Positions 16,480 through 26,274 of a stretch of 64,000 nucleotides of DNA are shown piece after piece. Source of the DNA: Flavipsychrobacter sp. (lineage in GTDB: Bacteria; Bacteroidota; Bacteroidia; Chitinophagales; Chitinophagaceae). A model generated the notes under the pieces. It was not told the origin of the DNA, ran no database searches, and saw only the letters and a program-made list of their open reading frames with translations. Both the position numbers and the translations under genes were made by a program. Within the stretch, counting starts at the first letter, position 1. The number at the start of each line of letters is the position of its first letter. Where the stretch lies: the NCBI GenBank assembly GCA_016787265.1, contig JAEUVF010000005.1:186001-250000 (forward strand), read 5' to 3'.

Positions 16480-18918
16480 ATGAGACCGGGATCATTGCTA
16501 ACCATTTCCATCTTGTTGTTTTCATTGTTTTCGCAAGCCGGAACCAGGGTGTATGACCATCCCCCTATCCAGGTAAATATATTCAATGAAAAGAAGGAAC
16601 CACTCGATTTTGTAAGTGTTCGTATTCTGCAAAAGGCTGATTCTATTAGGGTATTCAGCACGGTCAGTGATTCCGCAGGAAATCTCGTCCTTCCGGATCT
16701 TAAACCCGGAGATTATTTGCTTTGTGTTAGTCGCGTTGACTATGAACCCGCCTGCCAGGATTTTATCATTTCTGCCACCAATACAAATACTGCCCCACAG
16801 ATACTTACTATTGTACTGCATGCCTCCCGGCAGTTAAGCACCGTTACTGTTACTGCTAAAAAACCTCCTGTTCAGTTCCTTTCTGACAGAACCATCATAC
16901 GGGTAGATGCCAGCATTAATAACGCTGGTACAACGGCACTTGAAGTTTTAGAACGCTCGCCTGGCATTACACTCGATAAGGATGGCAATATCAGTTTAAA
17001 AGGGCGCGACCAGGTGCTGGTAATGATTGATAACAAACCTAGCTATCTGACAGGCCCTGAATTGAACGCTCTGTTGCAGGGAATGAGCAGTAATGACATT
17101 GAAACAATTGAACTAATCGACAATCCGCCTGCCCGATATGATGCGGCCGGAAACGGTGGAATCATCAATATCAGATTAAAGAAAAACCGACAGCGCGGTT
17201 TCAACGGTAACCTGAGTTTGTCGGGTGCTCAGGGGATTTATCCAAAATCGAATAATGCCCTTTCGCTCAATCACTACAGCGGGAAAGTCAATTTGTATGC
17301 TAATTATAGCATGACCATTAACCAGAATATGCTGGATATGTATGCATTGCGCAGTTATTATGCGGAAGATGATAAAACCTTGCTGTCTACCCTGGAGCAA
17401 CCTACTTTCATCCAGTCGATCGGTAAGAATCATTCGCTTAGAACCGGGCTGGATTATACCCTAAATAAAAAGACATCGGTTGGTATAGCATTGGCTGGAA
17501 CAAAAATCGACCGAAACGGTACGGGCAGAGGTGAGGCGAGTTGGAAATCAGTCAACAGCCAGCCGGATTCACTGATCCGTACCAGCAATTCCAATAGTAC
17601 GGATTGGAAAAATGCTTCAGTCAATGTAAACCTCCGCCACCAGTTTTCAGCCAAACAGGAACTTACCGCTGACCTCGACTGGTTGGGTTACCAGATCAAA
17701 GGCAGCCAGGGTTTTAAGAACATCCGGACTGATAATAACCCTTATACGGAATCCTTCCTGGGAGAATTACCCAGCAAGATCAGGATCCTATCCTTCAAGG
17801 CGGATCACCAGTTACAACTTCCGAAACAATACAAGCTTGAAACAGGAGTAAAATGGGCAGCTACTTCCACCAATAATAAAGCTGCTTACACAATTAATAA
17901 AGGTGGTGGCTGGGAAGAGGATCTGGGTAAAAGCAATCAGTTTATCTATGACGAACAGATACGCGCAGCTTATGCAAGCCTGGAGAGAAAGATCAATCGC
18001 TGGTGGTACCAGGTAGGCCTCCGGTACGAACATATATCTTATGATGCACATCAATTAGGCAATACTGTGATTAAGGATTCCGCTTTTTCCAATCAATATG
18101 GAAGTTTGTTCCCCAGTCTGCAGGCAAGCCTGGAGCTTGACTCTCTTAATGAGCTTAGCATCACTATGAATAAGCGGATTGACCGGCCCCCTTACCAGCA
18201 ACTCAATCCGTTTGTATTCATCATTAACAAATACACATATCAGAAAGGAAACCCTTTGATGAAGCCGCAGTTCACCTATACAATTGAGGTGTCGCATCGC
18301 TTTAAAAACCTGCTGAGTACAAGTATTTCGTATAGTGATACCCGTGATTATTTCTCACAAATCTTTTTATCAGATAGTACCGGCACGTTTTATTATTCGG
18401 AAGGCAATCTTGGCAGAAGAAAAATCCTGGGGTTTTCCGTTTCATTTAGTGAGCAGTTGTTTCCTTTCTGGAATTTCAGTACCCAGGCAGATTTACAACA
18501 TAAAAAGTTGAAAGGCTTTGTCTGGAAGCCACTGGAGGCAAGCATCACTCAATTAAGTATTTCTGTCAATAATCAGTTCAAATTGGGCAAGGGGTGGGCC
18601 ATGGAAGCTTCCGGGTATTGGATCAGTCGCAGCCAGGCAGATATCCAGGAGATAGTGGAGCCAACGGGACAAGTAGGTATCGGTATTTCAAAACAGGTAG
18701 TAAAAAATAAAGGAAGTCTGAAACTAACTGCGAGGGATATCTTTTATACACAGAATATGGAAGGTTTCACGATTTTCAACCAGGCTACGGAATATTTTCG
18801 GTTGCAGCGGGATACCCGTGTAGTGAATCTTGCCTTTTCCTGGCGTTTTGGCAAACAAAGTAAAGCAACACCCCGTCGCACCAATAAAGTGGATGAAGCG
18901 GATCGGGTTAGCGGATAA
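16480..18918 (+). CDS. Outer-membrane beta-barrel protein (TonB-dependent receptor-like)
   Basis: 812 aa. Signal peptide (about 1-20), carboxypeptidase-regulatory-like beta domain (about 30-115; VSVRILQKADSIRVFSTVSD...PGDYLL), a plug-like domain (about 125-230; TTALEVLERSPGITLDKDGNISLKGRDQVLVMIDNKP...IETIELIDNPPARYDAAGNGGIINI) and a large barrel. This is the architecture of the Bacteroidota outer-membrane beta-barrel family of about 800 aa. Members are often coupled to ECF or two-component regulators and lack SusD partners; substrate unknown. No clear TonB box is seen. Divergent from the lipoprotein at 15429-16367 with 112 bp between the starts. A perfect TAATTTTG (16465-16472) lies 8 bp before the ATG but has no -33 partner. 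Confidence 0.85.
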   Translation: MRPGSLLTISILLFSLFSQAGTRVYDHPPIQVNIFNEKKEPLDFVSVRILQKADSIRVFSTVSDSAGNLVLPDLKPGDYLLCVSRVDYEPACQDFIISATNTNTAPQILTIVLHASRQLSTVTVTAKKPPVQFLSDRTIIRVDASINNAGTTALEVLERSPGITLDKDGNISLKGRDQVLVMIDNKPSYLTGPELNALLQGMSSNDIETIELIDNPPARYDAAGNGGIINIRLKKNRQRGFNGNLSLSGAQGIYPKSNNALSLNHYSGKVNLYANYSMTINQNMLDMYALRSYYAEDDKTLLSTLEQPTFIQSIGKNHSLRTGLDYTLNKKTSVGIALAGTKIDRNGTGRGEASWKSVNSQPDSLIRTSNSNSTDWKNASVNVNLRHQFSAKQELTADLDWLGYQIKGSQGFKNIRTDNNPYTESFLGELPSKIRILSFKADHQLQLPKQYKLETGVKWAATSTNNKAAYTINKGGGWEEDLGKSNQFIYDEQIRAAYASLERKINRWWYQVGLRYEHISYDAHQLGNTVIKDSAFSNQYGSLFPSLQASLELDSLNELSITMNKRIDRPPYQQLNPFVFIINKYTYQKGNPLMKPQFTYTIEVSHRFKNLLSTSISYSDTRDYFSQIFLSDSTGTFYYSEGNLGRRKILGFSVSFSEQLFPFWNFSTQADLQHKKLKGFVWKPLEASITQLSISVNNQFKLGKGWAMEASGYWISRSQADIQEIVEPTGQVGIGISKQVVKNKGSLKLTARDIFYTQNMEGFTIFNQATEYFRLQRDTRVVNLAFSWRFGKQSKATPRRTNKVDEADRVSG

Positions 18919-18920
18919 AA

Positions 18921-18943
18921 AAAGCCGGCTATTAACCGGCTTT
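18921..18943. terminator. Bidirectional intrinsic terminator
   Basis: Perfect 8-bp stem AAAGCCGG / CCGGCTTT with a 7-nt loop in the 30-bp gap between convergent genes. It is followed by ATATTTT on the plus strand and by a run of seven Ts on the minus strand, so it can serve both the beta-barrel gene and the HEAT/DUF1080 gene. Confidence 0.85.
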
Positions 18944-18948
18944 ATATT

Positions 18949-21900
18949 TTAATTGCGTTTCTTTTTTCTTGCTTTCTTTTTGGATGGTTTTACCGGCTCT
19001 TCTTTTACACTCAAATCCTTAATCCGGATATTCCGGAAGAACAGCGTATCTCCATGTCCGAGAAATCCGATATGGCCTGATGTGCGTTTAAGTCCCGGAT
19101 GCTCCCGCTTATCTACTGTTCCATTTGCAGAAGCTGCGGCAAGATCACCTTCGGTTATAACGGTGCCGTTCAGGGTCACTTTGATTTTATTGCCGATCAG
19201 TTCGATTTCCTGCTGGTTCCATTCCCCAACAGGTTTCAGATAACCACGTTTAGCGGCGATGACTCCATAAACAGATCCGTGGTACTGATAAACCTGCAAA
19301 TTTTTATAGATATCAGCATCGTTATCAAGAATTTGAACTTCCATGCCCTCGTAGGCGGCGTCCCCTTCAAGTGGGGCGCGTAGTCCAACACCGTTATTGG
19401 CACCAGGCGTTAATTTGAATTCAAAGCGGAATACAAAATCGGAATATTCATTCTTTGTAAACAGATTTCCCTTGCCGCCTCTTTTCGGGTATACGGCGAT
19501 ATTACCATCTTCAATGATATAGGCGGATTTATTTCCCACCCATTCATGCAGGCTGGTGCCATCGAACAGCACGTTGAATCCTTCTGTTTTTTCAGCTTCA
19601 CTAAGTTCAAAAGGCTCAGGTGTTTTGATTTCCCTGATCAGTACATCGCGGTATGCAACATAGGTTCCATGTGCCTGCAGTTCGATCTGCTCTTCGCGGA
19701 AAAGGGGCATATTTCGATCCCAGTAATTTTCAAGTGGAACTTTATCCACCACCAGTTTGCCATTAAGATAAACAGTAACCATATCACCTTCCATAAGAAT
19801 GCGAAACTGGTTCCATTCTCCAATCGCATTGTCAGCAACCTGTGTCGGTTGGCTCGGATTCTTCTGGTTGTTATAGAGACCGCCAGATCCAACCTGCGCT
19901 CCTACATCTCTGCGTGAAGTATCCCAAATCTGAACCTGCGGAGTACCACGCAGGTAGATACCGGCATCTCCGTCTTTTGTGATTTTCCAATCGACGAATA
20001 ATTCAAAGTCGCGGTATTTTTTGTTGGTACAAAGATTATCTCCATGTCCATTAAATACGAGCAGTCCGTCTTTTACAGACCAGCCTTCCCGCATTTTTGC
20101 ATTGGCGATATCCTGTTCACGGGCAAGCGTAATAACGTCCATTTTAGCGCGACTGATTGGGTTTCCTACCAAACCTTTCCAGCCTGTGAGATCGCGTCCA
20201 TTGAAAAGAGGTACAAAATCACCTTCTTTGGGCAAGCTGGCAAGATGTTTTCTTACGGCAGCTTTCAGGTAATCACTTTCATTTCCAGATACCGTTGCGA
20301 TGGCTTTCTCCAGAATCTGATGAACCTGCGTGCCTTTCAACTGATCGTTGTTCAGGCAGGCATTCATCACCGCATTGGCCGCAGTGTTTTTCAGGGAGGG
20401 ATCATCCATGAAGCCGGCTGTATATAACAGTGCGGGATAGGTGCTGATATTTCCCAGCTGGCTGATCAGCGTTGCCTTTTGTCTATTATCCGCTTTAGGC
20501 AGGAGATCGCGGATCATCAGGTATTTGTTTTCAGCCGGTTGATTACTGCTACGCAATTGCTGAATAAATGCAGCAATCAATGATTTGGTAAGGTCGGGCG
20601 ATTGTGCTGAATTTGCCAGGCGAAATACGGAAGCGAGTGCTTCGCCATCTTTCCATCCGCCGAGTGCTTCTGCCATTTTTATTCGGGACTCATTACTGGC
20701 AGTATTAAATCCGCCAAGAACTTCCTGCTCAAACACTTTGCCGCCGAGGGAAGCCATTACCCTGTAATAGTTGGATTGTTTGTTCGAAGGCAGAGAACGG
20801 TACACATTCAATAACTGGTTGGTTTGAAGTGTTGGGTTCCTGATTCCTTTCAATGCGCTGATCACGATATCCTGCCGGTTTTTTAGATCTTTTTCAGAAG
20901 GGCCGTTAGCCAGTAACGGAAAAATACTTTCGAGCTGATCAGGTATCACCATTTTGGAAAGCGCCTGGGCAGCCGCTTCTTTTAATTGGTTATCGGAGCT
21001 GCTCAGGTAGGGTAATACCATCGGTACCTGGGAGGCAGCAGCACGTTCTCCCAATACATTAATGCTGGCTATTTTCCCGGCTGTTCCGCTATTTGCAAGG
21101 GCTGTTGATGCCACTTCAATAGCGGCAGAAGGTTCTGCCAGTAACAAGGCTTTCTGAATGGCAATTGCTTCCTGGTCACTGGAAGATTTCAGCATGTTGC
21201 CTAAGACTGGCAGGGCTTTTGAACCCGCTAACTGAACGGCGGCATTCATTGCGGATGAACGAACTACGGGATCCTTTGAATCCAGTAACTGCAGGGCCAT
21301 CGGAGCGGCAGCTTCAATTTTTTTTGATGCTAGCAGACTTACCAGTTCCGCTTTTGCAGCGGGATTCAGACTACCCGCCGCTTTTAACCATGCCGGCGCT
21401 GTTGATGCGGTAATATAGGGAGCAGCAAATTGAAGAGCTGATTGGCGAAAAGCGGTATTCTTGTCTTTTAAGGCACTTTGTAGCATCGGAATTGCAGCTT
21501 CCCCCTGCAGGTTGCTGATCAGTTTAAGCAACGCAATTCGGGTGGCAGCCTGCTCCGGTTTGGTCAGACTATTCATCAGGCTGCCGGCTTTTTTTACCGT
21601 AGCAGCTTTATTCCCTGTTTGCTTACCAAGAAGTTCCAGGTAAGCAGCAGTTGCCTCGCTGTTTTCATATCTGTAACCGGACTGTTTTGCGGCAGCTGCC
21701 AGCATGCTTTCCGCGGCAGCAGAGCCGATTGATGCAAGTGCATAGTAGGCTGCATTTTGCAGGGGGCCTTCTGCAGATTTAGCAATTGCCAGGATATCAT
21801 TTGTGGCTGGCTGGTACTTTGCATATCCGAGCGCCTGAACCAGGCTGATTTTACTGCTACCTTCAGCTGTTTTTAACGCTTCGTGTAAGGATGACAGTGA

Positions 21901-22392
21901 TTCCTTTGTATTGATTGTTGCCAATACGCGGCTGGCAGCATCTGATAACCGGTTTTTTGTAAGGAAGGGTTGAACATAAGAAATGGCATCGTTTTTCCCG
22001 ACCTGCTCCAATTGTGCCAATAAAAATTGTTGTACTACCGGATCCGCTACCTGTGAAAGCGCTTGTCCGTATGCACTGGTAGCCATCGAGCGCCAGGCTT
22101 CTCTTCCGGTTTGGGTAGCGTAAAAACTAAAACCGGAGATAGCGAAATGCTGGCGACTTTTATCGCCGCTGCCTTCCAGTTGTTTGATTAGCTCAATCAG
22201 GCCTTTTTCACCCAGGTCAGCCATGGCCATTGCGTTATTGATAAGATCAGATGAGTCGGCAGCCGGAGTTTTGGCAAGCAGATCTGCGATCTTGGTTGGT
22301 ATGGTTCGGTTTTGGTCAGTTTGTGCATTGCTGTTTTGAGTAGACACAGCCAATGCTCCCGCCAGTATGAGGGAAAGATATGTTGGTTTCAT
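18949..22392 (-). CDS. Exported HEAT-repeat protein with two DUF1080 (3-keto-disaccharide hydrolase) domains
   Basis: 1147 aa. Signal peptide (about 1-23, ends NAQ), alpha-helical HEAT-like repeats over about 40-700 (repeated motifs such as PLQNAAYYALASIGSAAAE and VVRSSAMNAAVQLAGSKALP), then DUF1080 domain 1 (about 723-925; FVPLFNGRDLTGWKG, GDAGIYLRG, VQIWD) and DUF1080 domain 2 (about 937-1128; FNVLFDGTSLHEWVG, NNGVGLRAP, EVQILDN), and a lysine/arginine-rich tail KKKARKKKR. DUF1080 is a concanavalin-like jelly-roll; characterised members cleave 3-keto-glycosides. The gene follows a Gfo/Idh/MocA oxidoreductase with a 23-bp gap, the enzyme type that makes or removes 3-keto sugars, so a shared pathway is likely. 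The HEAT part may be a protein-protein scaffold. Probably periplasmic. Confidence 0.88.
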   Translation of the reverse strand: MKPTYLSLILAGALAVSTQNSNAQTDQNRTIPTKIADLLAKTPAADSSDLINNAMAMADLGEKGLIELIKQLEGSGDKSRQHFAISGFSFYATQTGREAWRSMATSAYGQALSQVADPVVQQFLLAQLEQVGKNDAISYVQPFLTKNRLSDAASRVLATINTKESLSSLHEALKTAEGSSKISLVQALGYAKYQPATNDILAIAKSAEGPLQNAAYYALASIGSAAAESMLAAAAKQSGYRYENSEATAAYLELLGKQTGNKAATVKKAGSLMNSLTKPEQAATRIALLKLISNLQGEAAIPMLQSALKDKNTAFRQSALQFAAPYITASTAPAWLKAAGSLNPAAKAELVSLLASKKIEAAAPMALQLLDSKDPVVRSSAMNAAVQLAGSKALPVLGNMLKSSSDQEAIAIQKALLLAEPSAAIEVASTALANSGTAGKIASINVLGERAAASQVPMVLPYLSSSDNQLKEAAAQALSKMVIPDQLESIFPLLANGPSEKDLKNRQDIVISALKGIRNPTLQTNQLLNVYRSLPSNKQSNYYRVMASLGGKVFEQEVLGGFNTASNESRIKMAEALGGWKDGEALASVFRLANSAQSPDLTKSLIAAFIQQLRSSNQPAENKYLMIRDLLPKADNRQKATLISQLGNISTYPALLYTAGFMDDPSLKNTAANAVMNACLNNDQLKGTQVHQILEKAIATVSGNESDYLKAAVRKHLASLPKEGDFVPLFNGRDLTGWKGLVGNPISRAKMDVITLAREQDIANAKMREGWSVKDGLLVFNGHGDNLCTNKKYRDFELFVDWKITKDGDAGIYLRGTPQVQIWDTSRRDVGAQVGSGGLYNNQKNPSQPTQVADNAIGEWNQFRILMEGDMVTVYLNGKLVVDKVPLENYWDRNMPLFREEQIELQAHGTYVAYRDVLIREIKTPEPFELSEAEKTEGFNVLFDGTSLHEWVGNKSAYIIEDGNIAVYPKRGGKGNLFTKNEYSDFVFRFEFKLTPGANNGVGLRAPLEGDAAYEGMEVQILDNDADIYKNLQVYQYHGSVYGVIAAKRGYLKPVGEWNQQEIELIGNKIKVTLNGTVITEGDLAAASANGTVDKREHPGLKRTSGHIGFLGHGDTLFFRNIRIKDLSVKEEPVKPSKKKARKKKRN

Positions 22393-22415
22393 AATCTGAT
22401 TGTCGGTTAAATTAA

Positions 22416-23690
22416 TTAGATAGACCAGGGGCCGCGCATCGGTGGGTTCAGCAATCGGTTCGCTCCTTCATCGTTGATAAAGACCTGTTGAACGGGGTCA
22501 AAATTCAGGGATCGGCCCAATTGCAGCGCAATCTTCCCGATATTCACGATGGTGCAGGAACGATGTCCGTTCTCTTCATTCAAGGCAAATTTTTTCCGGT
22601 CCTTAACAGCTTCTACGAAATCAGTGACCACTGGTGCAGGGTCAGGGAATTCCGCCAGCTTTCGTTCAATATCCGGGATAGTACACTGGAATCCTTTATA
22701 GAGTTTGCCTTTAGGGCCTTCTATATAAGCGGCGTCGGTCATGCTACCATCCCCATCCAGAATAATCTGGCAGCCGTCTGCATAGGTATAGGTTATTTTG
22801 CGCCAGGTGCCTACGGCATCATCGTGTTGTTGCGGAGCATCTACTGCCACATGAACCGGTGAATCATTGTCTTTGCCAAGGAAATATTGAATCGGGTCGA
22901 GGTAGTGCTGGCCCATGTCTCCAAGTCCGCCGCCGTCGTAATCCCAGTATCCACGGAAAGTAGTATGAACCCGGTGTGCGCTATAAGGTTTATAAGGCGC
23001 GGGGCCGAGCCACATTTCATAATCCAGTTCCTGCGGAACAGGCTCAACGGGCAGTTCAGTTTTACCTACCCAGTAGAATTTCCAGTCGAACCCGGTATGG
23101 CGACTAACGGTTACCTTCAGGGGCCAGCCGAGCAGACCGGAATCCACCAGTTTTTTGATGGGTTTTACGGTGGTATTCATCCCATAAAAATTATCACTGA
23201 AGCGAAACCAGGTATTAAGCCGGAAAATGCGGCCGTGTTGCTGAACAGCTTCCACTACCCGTTTGCCTTCACCAATGGTGCGGGTCATGGGTTTTTCACA
23301 CCAGATATCTTTTCCTGCTTTCGCTGCATCTGCAGCCATGATTCCATGCCAATGGGGCGGCGTGGCGATATGTACGATATCTACTTCAGGCAGGTTGATG
23401 AGTTCACGGTAATCGCGGAAGGTTTTAACTCCATTTCCGCCTCCGAGCGCCTGAAGGGCCAGCTGGATGTGACGGGTATCAACATCACAAATGGCAACGG
23501 TACGGGTACCGGCGTATTCAAAATGCCCGCGTCCCATGGCGCCTACGCCGATCACCCCCTTTGTAAGGGTGTCACTGGGAGCTAAAAAACCACGTCCTAA
23601 TACATGACGGGGAACAATCGTAAAAGCTGCGACGGTGCCGACGGCGTTTCGAAGAAAACGTCGCCGGGAGTTTCTCTGTTGGCTTGACAT
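22416..23690 (-). CDS. Tat-exported Gfo/Idh/MocA family oxidoreductase
   Basis: 424 aa. N-terminal twin-arginine-type signal (NSRRRFLRNAVGTVAAF), then a Rossmann domain with VIGVGAMGRGH as the NAD(P)-binding glycine motif and CEKPMTRTIGEG as the family EKP motif, followed by the alpha/beta C-terminal domain (about 155-424) with GGGLGDMGQHYLDPIQYFLG carrying the catalytic-type histidine. Family members oxidise or reduce sugar hydroxyls, often at C3; Tat export implies that the cofactor is bound before translocation and that it works in the periplasm. First gene of a two-gene operon with the double-DUF1080 protein. Divergent from the GH95-like hydrolase gene, 208 bp away. Confidence 0.88.
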   Translation of the reverse strand: MSSQQRNSRRRFLRNAVGTVAAFTIVPRHVLGRGFLAPSDTLTKGVIGVGAMGRGHFEYAGTRTVAICDVDTRHIQLALQALGGGNGVKTFRDYRELINLPEVDIVHIATPPHWHGIMAADAAKAGKDIWCEKPMTRTIGEGKRVVEAVQQHGRIFRLNTWFRFSDNFYGMNTTVKPIKKLVDSGLLGWPLKVTVSRHTGFDWKFYWVGKTELPVEPVPQELDYEMWLGPAPYKPYSAHRVHTTFRGYWDYDGGGLGDMGQHYLDPIQYFLGKDNDSPVHVAVDAPQQHDDAVGTWRKITYTYADGCQIILDGDGSMTDAAYIEGPKGKLYKGFQCTIPDIERKLAEFPDPAPVVTDFVEAVKDRKKFALNEENGHRSCTIVNIGKIALQLGRSLNFDPVQQVFINDEGANRLLNPPMRGPWSI

Positions 23691-23824
23691 AATGCTGGAA
23701 TGATTTTGCGGGCTTAAGTTACGGTTTTTAGCGGTCTGACTGTTCGGTTAATAAGGTATGAAAAGCAGGCTATAACAAGAGTGAAGTCTAAAAGGGTAAA
23801 AATCAGGAAAGTTGGAAACGGATA

Positions 23825-23888
23825 GGGGGATAAATTGGAGGAAGGGAAGAGGGAAATGGAAGAGGAGGAAGGGAGGTAGGGAAGAAAA
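23825..23888 (+). other. Purine-rich, G-tract-rich leader
   Basis: Between the two divergent genes the plus strand carries a GGGGG run (23825-23829) and GGG tracts at 23844, 23851, 23871 and 23879 inside a 52-bp stretch (23837-23888) with only two pyrimidines. It sits just before the ATG of the GH95-like gene. The remainder of the 208-bp gap shows no clear promoter. Confidence 0.5.
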
Positions 23889-23898
23889 TCAAAAAATT

Positions 23899-26223
23899 AT
23901 GGAAATGCAGAAGAGCATAATCGCTGGAATTATTTCGGTTGGACTATCCTGTATCGGAATGGATAGCGTTGCGCAACCGTTGCCGGCACATAACCTTCTT
24001 TTCGACTCCCTGCCAGGCCGTTGGGATGAAGGCATTCCACTCGGGAATGGATTGCTGGGTGCGTTGATCTGGCAGAAAGAAGGCAGGTTGCGTTTCTCAC
24101 TTGACCGGTCGGATCTCTGGGATCAGCGACCTATGAAAGGTTTGCATCGTCCGGAGTTTTCTTATAACTGGGTATTTGGTCAAGTGGTACAACAGGATTA
24201 CGCACCTGTTCAACGTTATTTTGATCATCCCTATGACCGTGAACCTGCACCCACAAAAATTCCGGGAGCGGCCCTTGAATTTGATATTCAAAAGCTGGGC
24301 AGGGTGAATTCGGTTGAACTGGATATAAACAGGGCCGAGTGTAGCGTGCAATGGCAATCCGGTGCCCGTCTGCAGAGCATTGTGCATGCAACTTTACCGG
24401 CTGGGTTTTTTCGATTGGAGGGTGTTGGAGCCGAACTGATTCCCGAATTGCTCGCACCTCGTTACCAGGGTGCTGTTACCAACACAGGTGATCCGGTTGG
24501 AGGTGATGATCTATCCCGGTTAGGGTATAAACAGGGTGTGATCACCCGAACTGCAAATAGCATGCTGTACGAACAAGAAGGATGGGGCGGCTTTCGCTAT
24601 CGGGTTTATGTTAAATGGAAGCAGCGAGGGAAACGGAATCTGGAAGGAGTGTGGACCATAGAATCTTTTCCTTCTAAAGAATGCCGGAACAATTCACTAC
24701 AACTTGCAGGAAGATCTCCACAGCAGTCCGCTGATTCTCTTTTGGAAGCAGGATATCCAAAATCACGTCAGGCGCATCTTGGCTGGTGGAAAACGTTCTG
24801 GTCGAAATCGTCTCTTCGTGTACCCGACTCCGTTATAGAAAAACAATGGTACCTGGAGCAGTATAAATTCGGATCGGCCGCAAGGGAAAATACACCTCCG
24901 ATTTCACTCCAGGCGGTATGGACAGCAGACAATGGCAGAATTCCACCATGGAAGGGCGATTATCACCACGATTTGAATACCCAACTGAGTTACTGGCCTT
25001 CTTATACAGCCAATCACCTGCCCGAAGCGATGGGGTATCTTAATCATTTAGATGAGAATAAACCCAACTACGAACGATATACCCGGCTTTATTTTGGAGT
25101 AGAAGGATTAGCAGTACCGGGTGTAACCACCCTGGACGGAACCGAAATGGGAGGCTGGATTCAATATAGCTTATCCCCAACCGTTAGTGCCTGGTTGGCG
25201 CAGCATTATAATCTGCAATGGAAATATTCGATGGACACTGTGTTTCTGCGTGAACGGGCCTATCCATGGGTCAGAGAAGTGGCCCGCTTTATTGGAAATA
25301 TAACGGTGATAAATGAACTCGGTGAACGGCACCTGCCAATCAGTTCAAGCCCGGAGATCAATGATAATTCTCTTTCGGCGTGGTTTCGGCAAACCACCAA
25401 CTACGACCTGGCATTGATGAAATATGCTTTGCAGATTGCGGCTGAAATGGCAAAGGATTTGGGGCTGCAGGCTGAGTCGGAACAATGGACTCAGTTGCTT
25501 TCAACTTTTCCGGATTATGCCCTTACTGCTGATAAAGCATTAATGTTCGCCCGAACAATGCCATATAACCAGAGTCACCGGCATTTTTCGCATTTGATGG
25601 CAATTCAGCCGTTGGGTCTGATCAAATGGGAAGATGGTGAAACTGCACAGTCCATTATCCGGCAAACCATTGCTGAACTGGATCGTGTGGGACCTTCACA
25701 ATGGTGCGGATATTCTTATTCCTGGCTGGCCAACCTGAAAGCATGGGCAAGGGACGGTGAAGGGGCAAGGGCAGCATTGGATATATTTGCCAGGGCTTTT
25801 TGTTCTTCCAACAGTTTTCATTTGAATGGTGATCAGACTGGTAAAGGATATTCAGGGTTTACTTACCGCCCCTTTACACTGGAAGGAAACTTCGCTTATG
25901 CATCCGGCTTGCAGGAGATGTTGTTGCAAAGCCATGCGGGATATATCAATCTATTTCCAGCCATTCCAGCCAGCTGGTCAGACTGCAGCTTCAAAAACTT
26001 CCGCACGCAGGGTGCTTTCCTGTTAGATGCCGAATTTGATGGCGGCAGTCTTAAAAAAACTATGATTCGTTCCGAAAAAGGGGGCGAAACAAAAATATGG
26101 CTGGGCGCAGGCAACTGGAAGATCAGGCAGCAAAAATCCTGTGTAGCGGATCTTACTGTGGAGGGATGGCTGAACCTTAAGGCAGAAACGGGCGGACTGG
26201 TTGAAGTTTACCGGTATGAGTAA
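23899..26223 (+). CDS. GH95-like glycoside hydrolase
   Basis: 774 aa from the ATG at 23899 (an ATG two codons later is equally possible); the longer upstream opening only translates the purine tract. Signal peptide ends near VAQ. The N-terminal beta-sandwich begins with WDEGIPLGNGLLGALIWQ, the typical GH95 opening. The (alpha/alpha)6 catalytic barrel is marked by NTQLSYWPSYTANHLPEAM, SPTVSAWLAQHYNLQWKYSMD, SSSPEIND and HRHFSHLMAIQPLGLI, and a C-terminal beta domain follows. GH95 enzymes are inverting alpha-L-fucosidases or alpha-L-galactosidases; sequence spacing differs from well-known members, so the sugar released is uncertain. Divergent from the oxidoreductase/DUF1080 operon. Confidence 0.8.
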   Translation: MEMQKSIIAGIISVGLSCIGMDSVAQPLPAHNLLFDSLPGRWDEGIPLGNGLLGALIWQKEGRLRFSLDRSDLWDQRPMKGLHRPEFSYNWVFGQVVQQDYAPVQRYFDHPYDREPAPTKIPGAALEFDIQKLGRVNSVELDINRAECSVQWQSGARLQSIVHATLPAGFFRLEGVGAELIPELLAPRYQGAVTNTGDPVGGDDLSRLGYKQGVITRTANSMLYEQEGWGGFRYRVYVKWKQRGKRNLEGVWTIESFPSKECRNNSLQLAGRSPQQSADSLLEAGYPKSRQAHLGWWKTFWSKSSLRVPDSVIEKQWYLEQYKFGSAARENTPPISLQAVWTADNGRIPPWKGDYHHDLNTQLSYWPSYTANHLPEAMGYLNHLDENKPNYERYTRLYFGVEGLAVPGVTTLDGTEMGGWIQYSLSPTVSAWLAQHYNLQWKYSMDTVFLRERAYPWVREVARFIGNITVINELGERHLPISSSPEINDNSLSAWFRQTTNYDLALMKYALQIAAEMAKDLGLQAESEQWTQLLSTFPDYALTADKALMFARTMPYNQSHRHFSHLMAIQPLGLIKWEDGETAQSIIRQTIAELDRVGPSQWCGYSYSWLANLKAWARDGEGARAALDIFARAFCSSNSFHLNGDQTGKGYSGFTYRPFTLEGNFAYASGLQEMLLQSHAGYINLFPAIPASWSDCSFKNFRTQGAFLLDAEFDGGSLKKTMIRSEKGGETKIWLGAGNWKIRQQKSCVADLTVEGWLNLKAETGGLVEVYRYE

Positions 26224-26274
26224 GGTCATTAAGGGAAGCAGGAATCAGGCTGGTTTGCGTAACTTACTGATAGC

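Noticed and set aside
16368..16661. Upstream extension of the lipoprotein at 15429-16367
   Set aside because: It overlaps the divergent beta-barrel gene and removes the lipobox from the N-terminus.
23812..23898. Longer N-terminus for the GH95-like hydrolase
   Set aside because: It would translate the polypurine tract into a Lys/Arg/Gly-rich stretch from a TTG and hide the signal peptide.
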